Of a stretch of DNA of 64,000 nucleotides, positions 7,757-17,430 are shown one piece after another. The notes below the pieces were generated by a model that was not told the DNA's origin, ran no database searches, and saw only the letters and a program-made list of their open reading frames with translations. The DNA is from Acidobacteriota bacterium (GTDB lineage Bacteria > Acidobacteriota > Vicinamibacteria > Vicinamibacterales > UBA2999), in assembly GCA_021730945.1 (NCBI GenBank), contig JAKFYH010000007.1, positions 50,934 to 114,933 on the forward strand. Reading direction: 5' to 3'. Positions within the stretch are counted from its first letter, which is position 1, and each line of letters starts with the position of its first letter. A program made the position numbers and the translations under genes.

Positions 7757-8659
7757 GTGCCACACCTGCCAGACGGGACTCCGGGGCCGGGCCGGCCGCC
7801 TGGGAGCCGCGATGTCACCATGATCCGCGCCGGCCAACCCGGGCCGGTGACCGATCGGGTGGCGATCGAAGAACCGATGGAAGTGCGGGTCAACGGTGCG
7901 CCGTTCGCCGTGATCATGCGCACGCCCGGCGCCGACCGCGACCTGGCAGCGGGGTTCCTGCTCGCCGAGGATGTCATCCGCAGCCGCGATGAGATCGGCA
8001 CGATCGAGTACTGCGCCGACGCCGATGACGAGGGCCGCGACAACACCATCAACGTGACGGTGCTGGGCGATGCCGTCGCGCGGCTGGAGGTGCGGCTGGG
8101 CGACCGCCGCCAGGTCATGATGACCGCGTCGTGCGGGCTGTGCGGCCGCCGGACGATCGAGTCGCTGCAGGCCCGGGTGTCGGCGGTGGCCGGACACTGG
8201 CGGGTGGCGGCTGCCACGATCGCCGGGTTGCCGGACCGGCTGCGAACGGCGCAGGCGGTCTTCGCGTCGACCGGCGGGCTCCACGCCGCCGGGCTGTTCA
8301 GCCTGGAGGGCGAGTTGCTGCTGTCGGCGGAGGACGTGGGCCGCCACAATGCCGTCGACAAGATCGCGGGACGGACGTTGTTGGCCGGGCAGCATCCACT
8401 CGACCACCGCCTGCTGCTGGTGTCGGGCCGCACTTCGTTCGAACTGGTTCAGAAGGCGCTGCTGGCCGGGGTGCCGCTGGTGGCCGCCGTGTCGGCGCCG
8501 TCAAGCCTGGCCATCGATCTGGCCGATCAGGCGGGCATCACGCTGTGCGGGTTCGTCCGCGGCGACACCTTCAATATCTACAGCCATCCGCAGCGCATCG
8601 GGCGTATCGGGTCAGGCCCGGTCGGCACTATCGGCACGGATCGGCTTTGTGACCCGTAG
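7757..8659 (+). CDS. fdhD: Formate dehydrogenase accessory sulfurtransferase FdhD
   Basis: A 300-residue cytoplasmic protein that moves sulfur from IscS to the bis-MGD molybdenum cofactor so that formate dehydrogenase becomes active. Family marks are EEPMEVRVNGAPFAVIMRTPG, the catalytic Cys126-Gly-Leu-Cys129 loop (CxxC), SAEDVGRHNAVDKI and VSAPSSLAIDLA. The start is GTG 7757; an internal ATG at 7820 would give a shorter but still complete domain. No formate dehydrogenase gene is in the window, but selA at 36.6 kb suggests the cell makes a selenocysteine enzyme. Its 3' end overlaps the convergent helicase gene by 48 bases. Confidence 0.92.
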   Translation: MPHLPDGTPGPGRPPGSRDVTMIRAGQPGPVTDRVAIEEPMEVRVNGAPFAVIMRTPGADRDLAAGFLLAEDVIRSRDEIGTIEYCADADDEGRDNTINVTVLGDAVARLEVRLGDRRQVMMTASCGLCGRRTIESLQARVSAVAGHWRVAAATIAGLPDRLRTAQAVFASTGGLHAAGLFSLEGELLLSAEDVGRHNAVDKIAGRTLLAGQHPLDHRLLLVSGRTSFELVQKALLAGVPLVAAVSAPSSLAIDLADQAGITLCGFVRGDTFNIYSHPQRIGRIGSGPVGTIGTDRLCDP

Positions 8660-11600
8660 TTGCAGGCCCATTCCCGTGGCGGTAAACCCGTGGTCGATGA
8701 GATACGCGCTCGCCGACTCGGTTGTGGCCGGTTGGCCGTTGATCTCCTCGATCAGCCAGCCCCTCCGTCCCTCTGGCGCATGCGCCGCGAGGCGCACCAA
8801 CTCGCGCGCCAGGGCCGCGCCGGCCTGCGACCGCTCCGGCTCCTCGGCCGGCAGCGCGATCAGCAAGTGCCGATCGCCGCGCCCTATCCAGGCAGTCGCC
8901 CGGCCGTTCACCAACACCACGCGGGCGCCCACCGTTCGCGTCGCCTTCTCGAATGGCCAGGGCATCAGCACTCCGTAGGGATTGGCCGGGTCGGTGACCG
9001 AGACGGTGACAGCTGCGCCATCGCCTTCCTCGTGGCCCGTGCGCAGCAGATCGACTGCGCCCGGCTGCGCGAACTGCGCGGCGCCGAGGCCGGCAACGAA
9101 GTAGCCGCGGCGAATGCGGCCGGTGTCCTCGAGGCGCCGCAGTACCGGATAGAGGGCCGAAAACCCGCCCGGCAGTTGCTCGATGGCGGCCATGTCGCGC
9201 GTGACCACGCCGTGACGCGCCAGCAGCTGATGAGCCATGGCCGCCGCCCACGCGGTCGCCGTACCGGTGGCCGCCGGCACCAGGTTCCAGCGGCCCTCGG
9301 CCGATGGCGGCACCAAGCGGCGCGAGCGAAAGGCGGCGCGGCCCGGACGGCGCGGACGCACTGGTGGGGCGGTGAACGCGCGCACCGCATGCAGCGTGTC
9401 GTTACTGACGAGCCCCTGCCACACCAGTCCCCACAAAGCGTCCACCGTCTCCTGCGGAAAGCCGCCCCCCGCCGCTTCGTGCAGCGGACCAAAGTAGGTC
9501 GCGCCCAGGCGTGCCAGGCAGGCGACGATGCGGGTCTCGCGATCGGAGAGGCCGTGCTGCCTCGATCGATGCATGCCGTCAGGCGGACAGAGCGCCGCCA
9601 CGTGATCGGTCAAGTACAACGCCAACCGGCCGTCGCGCTCGCCGAGCGGCTCGACGCCGGCCCACGTCACCTCGCCCGCGCTCAACAGCGTGTCGAGCAT
9701 GGCAGGCGCGTAGTCGTGCACCCGCGCGGCAAGCACATCGCGTTCCACGAGCGACGCCACCAGCGGCACGCCCTGCAACTGTTCAATGACGTCGAGCAGT
9801 CCATCCAGCCCGCCGCGCGGACGCGACAGTCCGTGCCACGACACCAGGAATCGCCCGAACGCCGCGGCGTCGACCGGCGCCACTTCCTGCCGCAACCTGG
9901 CCAGTGATCGCTGACGCACGCTGCGCAAGACCTCGGTGTCACACCATTCGCGGCCGCGGCCGCCGGGACGAAACTCGCCGTCAATCACGCGGCCGGTGGC
10001 GCGCAGGCCGGCCAGCGCCGCCTCGACGACCGCCACACCGAGGCCCAGCCGGTCACTGACGTCGCGGCTGACAAACGGCCCGTGCGTCCGCGAGTAGCGG
10101 CGTACCAGGTCGCCGACCGGATCGGCCACCGACTCGAGCAGCGCGGCGGGGAGTCCGTCCGCAATCACGGTGCCAATCGCATCGCGGAAACGCGCGGCAT
10201 CCTCGACGGCGGCGAGCCGCCGCTCGCCGCCAATGACGACCTCGATCACACGCCCCGTCGCGATCAGGCCGGCAGTTGCCGCCGCGGCCACACCGGGGCG
10301 GCTGCGCGCGGCCAGTTCGGCAGGCGACAAGTCGCCGAGGCGCAGGAGCAGGTCATGCACCGCGTCGGCGGAACGGGCGTGAAACCGCTCGGGCAGGCAT
10401 TGCAGGTCCGCCTCCAGCGACTCCAGCGCGCCGGCGTCGAGCAGGTCACGCAGTTCGGTATCGCCGATCAGCTCGCGCAGTTGCGACTGGTCCACCGATA
10501 GCGCTTGCGCGCGCCGCTCGGCCAGCGGCGCATCGCCGTCGTAGAGGTAGTTGGCGACATAGCCGAATAGCAGCGACCTGGCAAACGGCGACGGCGTCGC
10601 CGATTCGACGTGGACGACGCGGATGCTGCGGCTGCGCACGCGAGCAAGGATGTCGGCCAACGCCGGCAGATCGAAGATGTCCCGCAGGCACTCGCGATAG
10701 GTCTCCAGGATGATTGGGAACGACCCGTAGCGCGCGGCGACCGCCAACAGATCCGAGGCCCGCTTGCGCAGTTGCCACAACGGCGCGCGTGCCCCCGGGC
10801 GCTTGCGCGGCAACAACAGCGCCCGTCCGGCGGCCTCGCGGAATCGGGCGGCGAACATGGCGGTAGACCCGAGCTGTCGCACCACCAGGCGTTCAACCTC
10901 GCCGGGATCCGGCAAGAACAGCGCGGTATCCGGTCGCCGCTCACCATCTGGATAGCGGACGACGAAGCCATCGTCGGACCAGAGCGCGGCGACATCCACC
11001 CCGGCCTCTTCGCGGATGCGGGCGGTCACCGCCATCGCCCACGGCGCGTGCACCCGGCTGCCGAGCGGCGAGAGCACCGCGACGCGCCAGTCCCCGAGGT
11101 CATCGCGCGACTGCTCGATCAGGATGGTGCGATCGTCGGGCACGGCGCCGGCCGCCTTCTGCTGGTCGTCCAGGTACTGCATCAGGTTGGCGCCGGCGAG
11201 GGCGTCGAGGCCATGGCCGGATTCGAGCGATGCCAGCGCCTCGGCGCGCGGCTGCTGGCGCAGATCGCGCACCAGCTTGCCGATCGCCCGGCCGAATTCC
11301 ACCGGACGGCCCGGACCTTCGCCCTTCCAGAACGGAGTCTTGCCGGGCTCACCAGGCGCGGGCGACACCAACACGCGGTCGTGAGTGATCTGGTCGATTC
11401 GCCAGGTCGAAGCCCCGAGCAGGAACGTCTCTCCCGCCCGCGCCTCAAACACCATCTCTTCGTCGAGTTCACCGACGCGGGCCTTGTCCTTGTCGGCGCC
11501 GCTCAGGAACACCCCAAACAGCCCGCGATCGGGAATGGTCCCGGCGTTGGCGATGGCAATGCGCTTGGCGCCCTGACGCCCGAGCAGGAGGCCGTTGACG

Positions 11601-13177
11601 CGATCCCAGGTCAGCCGCGGCCGCAGTTCAGCGAAGTCGTCCGAGGGATAGCGGCCCGACAGCATGTCGAGCACGCCATCGAAGATGCCGCGGCCGAGCT
11701 CTGCAAACGGCGCCGCCGATCGCACCGCGGTGAACAGCGCGTCCACCGTCCACTGGTCCATGGCGACCATCGCCACCACCTGCTGGGCCAGTACGTCGAG
11801 GGGATTGCGCGGGTAGCGCGACGCCTCCACCTTGCCGCCGCGCATCGCCGCAGTGACCGCGGCGCACGCCACCAGATCGCCACGGAACTTCGGAAAGATG
11901 ATGCCTTCGCTCACTGCGTCGATCTGGTGGCCGGCCCGGCCGATGCGCTGCAGGCCACTGGCGACCGACAATGGCGCCTCGATCTGGATCACCAGGTCGA
12001 TCGCGCCCATGTCGATGCCCAGTTCGAGCGTCGAGGTGGCCACCAGCGCGCGCAGACGGCCGGCCTTGAGCAGTTCTTCGATCTCGGTGCGTTGCGCCCG
12101 GGCCAGCGATCCGTGGTGCGCGCGCACCAGCGATTCGCCGGCCAGGTCGTTGAGGGCGCCGGCCAACCGCTCGGCCAGGCGCCGACTGTTGACAAACAGC
12201 AACGTCGAGCGGTGGGCGCGGATCAGCTCCACCAACCGGGGGTGGATCGAACTCCAGATTGACTGCGCGACCGCGCCGCGGGATCCCGGTCCGCCGGCGG
12301 CGGGAGCCGTGGGCCGGCCCATCGCGGCCAGGTCTTCCACTGGCGTCTGCACCGTGATGGCCAGCGCCTTCGGCGCGCTGGCATCAACGATGGTGACCGG
12401 CCGATAGGTGACGGCGCGACTGTCCTCGAACTCATCATGCACTGCGGCGGAGAAGTCAGGCGCCGCCGCGCGAACCGCAAGCGAGCGAGCCGCGCGTGCC
12501 GAAGGCGCGCGTGCCCCGCGAGTCGCAAGGGCCCCGCCCAGGAACCGGGCAACTTCGTCCAGTGGCCGCTGCGTCGCCGACAACCCGATTCGCTGCAGCG
12601 GCTTGGTCGTCAACCGCTCAAGGCGTTCGAGCGACAAGGCCAGGTGCGCGCCGCGCTTGGTCGGCACCAGCGCGTGAATCTCGTCGACGATGACCGTCTC
12701 GATGGTCCGCAGGCTCTCGCGGGCATTCGAGGTGAGCAGCAGGAACAGCGATTCCGGCGTGGTGATCAGGATGTCGGCCGGCGCGCGCAGGAAGCGGGCG
12801 CGCTCGGCTGCCGGCGTATCGCCGGTCCTCACCGCGATCGCCGGCGAATGAAAGGGGAGTCCGCGATCGGCCGCCACCTGGGAGATGCCCGCCAATGGCG
12901 CGCGCAGGTTGCGTTCGACGTCCACTGCCAGTGCCTTCAGCGGCGAGATATACAAGACGCGGCACCGGCGGCCGGCGTCGGGCACCGGCTCGAACATCAG
13001 CCGATTGAGCGACCATAAGAAGGCCGCGAGGGTCTTGCCGCTGCCGGTCGGCGCCAGGATCAGCGTCGACTCGCCGCGGGCAATCGCCGGCCAGCCGCGC
13101 GTTTGCGGCGCGGTGGCGCCGGAAAATGTCGCGTCAAACCACTCCGCGGCTGCCGGATGGAAAACTCTGTCTAGCAT
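8612..13177 (-). CDS. Lhr-like DEAD/DEAH-box ATP-dependent helicase
   Basis: A very long 1521-residue superfamily 2 helicase. Walker A APTGSGKT is at residues 42-49 and the DEIH box (VDEIHALVPTKRG) near 165. The second RecA domain has LVATSTLELGIDMG and QRIGRAGH. About 700 further residues match the extended C-terminal part of bacterial Lhr (large helicase-related, about 1500 residues), including winged-helix-like segments. Lhr translocates 3' to 5' on single-stranded DNA, unwinds DNA and RNA-DNA hybrids, and is tied to DNA repair. The ATG start immediately precedes the helicase fold. The gene overlaps fdhD tail-to-tail. Confidence 0.9.
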   Translation of the reverse strand: MLDRVFHPAAAEWFDATFSGATAPQTRGWPAIARGESTLILAPTGSGKTLAAFLWSLNRLMFEPVPDAGRRCRVLYISPLKALAVDVERNLRAPLAGISQVAADRGLPFHSPAIAVRTGDTPAAERARFLRAPADILITTPESLFLLLTSNARESLRTIETVIVDEIHALVPTKRGAHLALSLERLERLTTKPLQRIGLSATQRPLDEVARFLGGALATRGARAPSARAARSLAVRAAAPDFSAAVHDEFEDSRAVTYRPVTIVDASAPKALAITVQTPVEDLAAMGRPTAPAAGGPGSRGAVAQSIWSSIHPRLVELIRAHRSTLLFVNSRRLAERLAGALNDLAGESLVRAHHGSLARAQRTEIEELLKAGRLRALVATSTLELGIDMGAIDLVIQIEAPLSVASGLQRIGRAGHQIDAVSEGIIFPKFRGDLVACAAVTAAMRGGKVEASRYPRNPLDVLAQQVVAMVAMDQWTVDALFTAVRSAAPFAELGRGIFDGVLDMLSGRYPSDDFAELRPRLTWDRVNGLLLGRQGAKRIAIANAGTIPDRGLFGVFLSGADKDKARVGELDEEMVFEARAGETFLLGASTWRIDQITHDRVLVSPAPGEPGKTPFWKGEGPGRPVEFGRAIGKLVRDLRQQPRAEALASLESGHGLDALAGANLMQYLDDQQKAAGAVPDDRTILIEQSRDDLGDWRVAVLSPLGSRVHAPWAMAVTARIREEAGVDVAALWSDDGFVVRYPDGERRPDTALFLPDPGEVERLVVRQLGSTAMFAARFREAAGRALLLPRKRPGARAPLWQLRKRASDLLAVAARYGSFPIILETYRECLRDIFDLPALADILARVRSRSIRVVHVESATPSPFARSLLFGYVANYLYDGDAPLAERRAQALSVDQSQLRELIGDTELRDLLDAGALESLEADLQCLPERFHARSADAVHDLLLRLGDLSPAELAARSRPGVAAAATAGLIATGRVIEVVIGGERRLAAVEDAARFRDAIGTVIADGLPAALLESVADPVGDLVRRYSRTHGPFVSRDVSDRLGLGVAVVEAALAGLRATGRVIDGEFRPGGRGREWCDTEVLRSVRQRSLARLRQEVAPVDAAAFGRFLVSWHGLSRPRGGLDGLLDVIEQLQGVPLVASLVERDVLAARVHDYAPAMLDTLLSAGEVTWAGVEPLGERDGRLALYLTDHVAALCPPDGMHRSRQHGLSDRETRIVACLARLGATYFGPLHEAAGGGFPQETVDALWGLVWQGLVSNDTLHAVRAFTAPPVRPRRPGRAAFRSRRLVPPSAEGRWNLVPAATGTATAWAAAMAHQLLARHGVVTRDMAAIEQLPGGFSALYPVLRRLEDTGRIRRGYFVAGLGAAQFAQPGAVDLLRTGHEEGDGAAVTVSVTDPANPYGVLMPWPFEKATRTVGARVVLVNGRATAWIGRGDRHLLIALPAEEPERSQAGAALARELVRLAAHAPEGRRGWLIEEINGQPATTESASAYLIDHGFTATGMGLQLRVTKPIRADSADRA

Positions 13178-13195
13178 GTGGACCCAGGCCCTAAT

Positions 13196-13249
13196 TCTGC
13201 GTCATCTGCGTCATCTGCGGCCCTGGTCTTGTCTGCGTCATCTCCGTTT
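13196..13249 (+). repeat. Dispersed repeat, copy 1 (GCGTCATCT 9-mers)
   Basis: Imperfect tandem copies of the 9-mer GCGTCATCT lead into the core GCGGCCCTGG, followed by another TCTGCGTCATCTCC. The same core is found at 23626-23684 (opposite strand) and inside purH at 41047-41090. This copy lies in the 92-base spacer between the divergent helicase and coiled-coil genes, just before a TATAAT box. Confidence 0.7.
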
Positions 13250-13254
13250 CGCGT

Positions 13255-13260
13255 TATAAT
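13255..13260 (+). promoter_or_regulatory. -10 box TATAAT for the coiled-coil gene
   Basis: A consensus TATAAT ends exactly 9 bases before the ATG at 13270, with no ribosome-binding site between. This is the clearest leaderless candidate in the window. Confidence 0.6.
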
Positions 13261-13269
13261 CTGTGTTTC

Positions 13270-13542
13270 ATGGGTGATGCTGGCGAAGGCCTGATTGACG
13301 CTGAAGCGCGCTTGCAAGAGCGCATGGACGAACTCGAGGAAAGCCGCAAGGTCGCGAAAGACAAGGGACCCAAGGTCGATCCCGAGATCGCCCGCCAAAC
13401 CGAGTCGCTTCGCCTGGCGCGCACCGAACTGCAGCGTCAGCTGGAACTGACGACCCACCAGGTGCGTCGCGAGCAGATCGGTCAGGCGGTCGCCGAGATC
13501 GAACGCCGGCTCGCGGACATCGGCGGCAAGAAGAAAAAATAG
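13270..13542 (+). CDS. Small coiled-coil protein of unknown function
   Basis: 90 residues, almost entirely charged and predicted helical: ARLQERMDELEESRKVAKD, then RTELQRQLELTTHQVRREQ and AEIERRLADIGGKKKK, with heptad spacing of Leu and Ile typical of a coiled coil and a basic tail. There is no signal peptide or membrane segment. It is monocistronic and convergent with the Ser/Thr kinase gene, with only 6 bases between stop codons. I cannot assign a function. Confidence 0.65.
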   Translation: MGDAGEGLIDAEARLQERMDELEESRKVAKDKGPKVDPEIARQTESLRLARTELQRQLELTTHQVRREQIGQAVAEIERRLADIGGKKKK

Positions 13543-13548
13543 CGACCG

Positions 13549-16422
13549 CTACTCGGTCTGGGTAACGCGCAGCAGCTCGCCGGCAAACATCAGCGGCGAG
13601 TCGGGCCGCGATGTCTTCTCAAATGCAATGGCCCGGCGGACCAGCGCTGCCACGGCCTCCGGCATGTCGGCGGTATCGACGGCGCCGGATCCGGCCGCCT
13701 GTTTCATCCCAATATCAAACAACGACGCCCCGGTGTAGGGCAGCGTCCCGGTGAGCATCTCGAAGGTCATGACGCCCAGGCTGAACACGTCGGCCCGGCC
13801 ATCAATGCCTTCTCCGCGCAGCTGTTCCGGCGCCATGTACGTCGGAGTGCCGACAATCGTGCCGGCGTTGGTGATGGTGCCGCCGCCGGTGCCGGACGTC
13901 AGCTTGGCGACGCCGAAATCCACCACCTTGGGACCGGTGCCGCTGTCGGGCAGCAGGACGTTCTCGGGCTTCAGGTCACGATGCAGGATGCCGGCCTTGT
14001 GCGCCGACTCGACGCCGCCGGCGATGCCGGCCAGCAGTGCGGCGGCGCGGCCCGGCGACAAGCGGCGCTCGCGCTTCAGGAGCTGACGCAGGTCTTCCCC
14101 GGGCACGAACTCCATCACCAGGAACGCCGCGCCGTCGGCCAGCGCGCCGTAGTCAAACACCGTCACGACCGATGGATGCTGCAGCCGTGCCACGATCTGC
14201 GACTCGCGGCGGAACCGCTCGCGCGAATCCGGATCCGACAGCAGGTCGCCACGAACCACCTTGATCGCCACGTCGCGCTCGAGCCGCACGTCCCAGGCCC
14301 GAAACACCGCGCCCATGCCGCCCTGCCCGATCAAGGCGTCGACCCGGTACTTACCGTCGACGATCGCGCCGACGCCGATGGCCGGACCGCCGCTGCTGCT
14401 CGCTGATACCCTTACCGTCGGCGTGAACGCCTGCGTCGCGACCGGCGCGCCCGTGGCGTGCACCTGTTGCCGCAGTCGCGACAGGTCGAGCGCCACGCCC
14501 ATCTGCACGGCAATGCCGCGCAGCAACTCGCGGTCCTCGGGCGTGTAGGGTTCCTCCGAACGTTTCGGGCCAAGCGCGATCAGGCCGACAAACGGCCGCG
14601 GGTCGCTGCCGCCCCCCGACTCCGCTCGGGACACGCCGGCGAAGATTGGCACCAGCAGCGCCGCATTCGCCGCCGCCAGCCACATGCGATCGGCCGGCGG
14701 CACTCGCGCCACCGGCGATTGCTCATCGTCGAGGAACACGGCGAGCGGCTTGTCGGACCACTCGAGCAGGGTGATGATGCCGCTGGTCGCCGGCAACGCC
14801 GCGGCGTCAACCCGCAGCGCGCTTACCGGTTCGAACCAGCTGCCGCCGCCGGCCGCGCTCGATCCAGGGCCGCTGCCACGCGCGAATACCGCCACCCCCT
14901 CGGGATGTAGCGCGGTGTCAATTTGGGCAACCACCAGCGTGACCAGGTCGCGCGGGTCGGCCTCGTACGGCACGCGCCCCGCCAGTGACACCAGAATCTC
15001 GCGCGCGTCGTATTCGGAGCGGAAGAAGCGCTGGTCGAGCCACCGCTGGGCGGTGTCGCGGTAGCGCAGCCCCAGGCCGAGCATGATCAGGCAAGCGAGA
15101 TAGAACAGCGGCCGGCCGCTCACGACCATGGCGATCGACATGTCACGCTGTTGCACCAGGGAGGCGGCCAGTGCAATGACCGGCAGCACCACCAGTACCG
15201 CCAGCGTGCGCCGCGCGAATGCGTATTGCAGGCTGCGCCGCAGCACCGTGCGCGGACTGAAGACATGGCGCACCGCTACCGCATAGGGCAGGCCGAATGC
15301 CGGCAGCAGGACAATTGCCTGCAGCACGGCTTCGATCAACCACGGCAACTCCAGCGGGCGGCCGAGCAGGCCCGTGAGCAGCGGGATGCCGGTCTTGAGC
15401 GCGTAGGCGAAGACCGCCGGCACTCCGGTATACACCACGATCTGGATGCGCCGGCGCTCGTTGGCATCGGGGTTCTGCCGGTAGCGGCCAATGCCCTCGA
15501 CCACGATCAGGACGTTGGCGCCCAGGCCGAGGGCGAAACATGCGTCGAAGGTCCACGGCCGTTCCGCCAGCCACGTCAGCGCCGGCACCACGGCGTCGAT
15601 GTCCGAGAGGAACGCCGCGGTGAGCAGGCCGATCGCGAACATCGGCACCGCCGCCGCGATCAGGCCCGGCACGATCCAGCGGTGGCGGTCGAGAATCTCG
15701 CCGCGGTGCGGGAAGTACAGCACGGCCAGCCCGATCACCGGGAACGACAGCGGCGTGATCAGCCAGTTGAAGATCAGGAGCCATGGCCCGAGCAGCGGAA
15801 TGGCCTGCGCGCTGCCGAGCAACGGGCCGGCATTGGCTGCCGCCGTCACGACGAGCGCCAGGGTCATCAGGGCCGCGGTGGATCCACGCGCGCCAAGCGC
15901 CATCAGCACCGCGGCGCCGGCAAGAAATCCCATGGCCTGCGACAGCGGCCCGAGGTGCCGCCGCAGCCAGGCGCCCCGCGTCGCGCTGTCGAGTGCCCAG
16001 ATTGGCGGCTGTTCCAGGATCACGTCGCGAGCGCCGCCGGAGCCGGTCGACACGGTGAGGGACAGGGGGGCGCCCGGCGTGAGTGCCTGGACTTCGCGCC
16101 AGACGATGAGCACGTCGCGGGAGTCCGGCGGCAGGCGGCGGATGACATCGCCCGGTTTGATGCCGGCGCGATCGGCGGGACCGCCGGGCCAAACCTGCGT
16201 GACCGTAACGTCCTGGCCGGCCGCGCCGCGCAGATCGGGAGGGCGAATGACCGCAACCGGCTGCGGTTCGGAAACGACGCCCATAATGCTGCCGCCGGAA
16301 ACGGCGAGCCCTGCTCCCGCCGGCCAGAGGCGTGGACGCAAGACGAGGCCCTGGACCAGGACCGTGGCCAGCGACACCGCGAGCACCGCCCCGACAATCA
16401 ATCGTTCCGAGGAGACCCGCAT
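13549..16422 (-). CDS. Membrane PDZ-GAF serine/threonine protein kinase
   Basis: 957 residues with an unusual order. A transmembrane helix at about 8-28 is followed by a PDZ domain at about 50-120 (TVTQVWPGGPADRAGIKPGDVIRRL). Several transmembrane helices span about 155-450, a GAF-like domain about 480-650, and a Hanks-type kinase about 690-950 is at the C-terminus. Kinase motifs are complete: glycine loop IGQGGMGAVF, Lys721 in VAIKVV, HRDLKPEN with Asp816, DFGVAKL, and GTPTYMAPEQL. It should be an active membrane-anchored sensor kinase. In most bacterial PASTA or TPR kinases the kinase domain comes first. TACAAT ends 9 bases before the ATG. Confidence 0.85.
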   Translation of the reverse strand: MRVSSERLIVGAVLAVSLATVLVQGLVLRPRLWPAGAGLAVSGGSIMGVVSEPQPVAVIRPPDLRGAAGQDVTVTQVWPGGPADRAGIKPGDVIRRLPPDSRDVLIVWREVQALTPGAPLSLTVSTGSGGARDVILEQPPIWALDSATRGAWLRRHLGPLSQAMGFLAGAAVLMALGARGSTAALMTLALVVTAAANAGPLLGSAQAIPLLGPWLLIFNWLITPLSFPVIGLAVLYFPHRGEILDRHRWIVPGLIAAAVPMFAIGLLTAAFLSDIDAVVPALTWLAERPWTFDACFALGLGANVLIVVEGIGRYRQNPDANERRRIQIVVYTGVPAVFAYALKTGIPLLTGLLGRPLELPWLIEAVLQAIVLLPAFGLPYAVAVRHVFSPRTVLRRSLQYAFARRTLAVLVVLPVIALAASLVQQRDMSIAMVVSGRPLFYLACLIMLGLGLRYRDTAQRWLDQRFFRSEYDAREILVSLAGRVPYEADPRDLVTLVVAQIDTALHPEGVAVFARGSGPGSSAAGGGSWFEPVSALRVDAAALPATSGIITLLEWSDKPLAVFLDDEQSPVARVPPADRMWLAAANAALLVPIFAGVSRAESGGGSDPRPFVGLIALGPKRSEEPYTPEDRELLRGIAVQMGVALDLSRLRQQVHATGAPVATQAFTPTVRVSASSSGGPAIGVGAIVDGKYRVDALIGQGGMGAVFRAWDVRLERDVAIKVVRGDLLSDPDSRERFRRESQIVARLQHPSVVTVFDYGALADGAAFLVMEFVPGEDLRQLLKRERRLSPGRAAALLAGIAGGVESAHKAGILHRDLKPENVLLPDSGTGPKVVDFGVAKLTSGTGGGTITNAGTIVGTPTYMAPEQLRGEGIDGRADVFSLGVMTFEMLTGTLPYTGASLFDIGMKQAAGSGAVDTADMPEAVAALVRRAIAFEKTSRPDSPLMFAGELLRVTQTE

Positions 16423-16431
16423 TCAACTGTG

Positions 16432-16437
16432 ATTGTA
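16432..16437 (-). promoter_or_regulatory. -10 box TACAAT for the PDZ-GAF kinase
   Basis: On the minus strand TACAAT ends exactly 9 bases before the ATG at 16422. It lies in the 95-base spacer shared with the nuo operon promoter. A CATAAT about 25 bases before the nuoA ATG is a candidate -10 for the other direction. Confidence 0.5.
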
Positions 16438-16517
16438 GTGCGTGTGATATCCTTCACAAGCACGCCGGAACCCATCGCGCGTGACATAATTTTGCGACAG
16501 CGGACGGTATAGAACAC

Positions 16518-16952
16518 ATGGACGGCTGGGGCGGAATCCTACTATTGGCGGTGATCGGGGTCGGCTTCGGCATCGTTTCCGTGGTGCTGTCGTACTTCCT
16601 GGGCCCGCGCAATCCCACGCCCGAAAAGCTGGCCGCCTACGAATGTGGCATGCCGCCGGTCGGCGATGCCCGCGAACGCCAGTCAGTGAAGTTCTACCTG
16701 ATCGCGATGATCTTCCTGTTGTTCGACATCGAGGTCGCGTTCCTTTATCCGTGGGCGCTGGCAATGCGCCAGTTGTCCTGGCCCGGCCTGATTCAAATCA
16801 CCGTCTTCTTCTCGATTCTGGTCGTTGGCTACATCTATATCTGGCGCAAGGGTGTGCTGGACTGGGGGCCCGAGTATGACCCCGACTACAAGCGCCCGCC
16901 CAAACCCGGCCCTGCCGTGGTGAAGAGATACCGTTATGGGACTCGAAACTGA
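16518..16952 (+). CDS. nuoA: NADH-quinone oxidoreductase subunit A
   Basis: 144 residues with three transmembrane helices and the conserved loop [48 protein letters not shown], where the acidic residues and the Cys near residue 43 are hallmarks of subunit A/ND3. It sits in the membrane arm of complex I next to the quinone site. First gene of the nuo operon; its end overlaps nuoB by 17 bases. Confidence 0.95.
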   Translation: MDGWGGILLLAVIGVGFGIVSVVLSYFLGPRNPTPEKLAAYECGMPPVGDARERQSVKFYLIAMIFLLFDIEVAFLYPWALAMRQLSWPGLIQITVFFSILVVGYIYIWRKGVLDWGPEYDPDYKRPPKPGPAVVKRYRYGTRN

Positions 16953-17430
16953 TTACGAAATCCCCGTCGTCACGACCTCTGCTGAGTTCATGATTCAGTG
17001 GGCGCGCCGCTCGGCCATCTGGCCGGTCGCGTTTGGCCTGGCCTGTTGCGCAATCGAGATGATGGCGACGGGTGCCGGCCGCTACGACCTTGCGCGCTTT
17101 GGCGCCGAAGTGTTCCGCGGCTCGCCCCGCCAGGCGGACCTGATGATCATTGCCGGCCGCCTGTCGCGCAAGATGGCGCCGGCGATGCGCCGCATTTACG
17201 ACCAGATGCCCGAGCCCAAGTGGGTGATCTCGATGGGCGCGTGCGCGTCGTGCGGCGGCGTGTTCGACAACTACGCCATCGTCCAGGGGTCCGACCAGGT
17301 CGTGCCGGTCGATGTGTTCATTCCCGGCTGCCCGCCGCGCCCCGAGGCGCTGATTTACGGCATCGTGCAGTTGCAGAAGAAGATTGCCGCCTCGAAGCTC
17401 GATCAGACCCCGAAGGTTCGCATCGCATGA
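16936..17430 (+). CDS. nuoB: NADH-quinone oxidoreductase subunit B
   Basis: 164 residues. Carries cluster N2, the last iron-sulfur centre before quinone. Ligands are visible as the adjacent pair Cys37-Cys38 ([13 protein letters not shown]), one Cys in GACASCGG near 102, and one in [10 protein letters not shown] near 132. The start ATG lies within the 3' end of nuoA, and its stop overlaps nuoC as ATGA, indicating coupled translation. Confidence 0.96.
   Translation: MGLETDYEIPVVTTSAEFMIQWARRSAIWPVAFGLACCAIEMMATGAGRYDLARFGAEVFRGSPRQADLMIIAGRLSRKMAPAMRRIYDQMPEPKWVISMGACASCGGVFDNYAIVQGSDQVVPVDVFIPGCPPRPEALIYGIVQLQKKIAASKLDQTPKVRIA

Noticed and set aside
8660..12262. Long plus-strand frames inside the helicase gene
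   Set aside because: They lie opposite conserved helicase motifs and are Arg/Gln/His-rich shadows.
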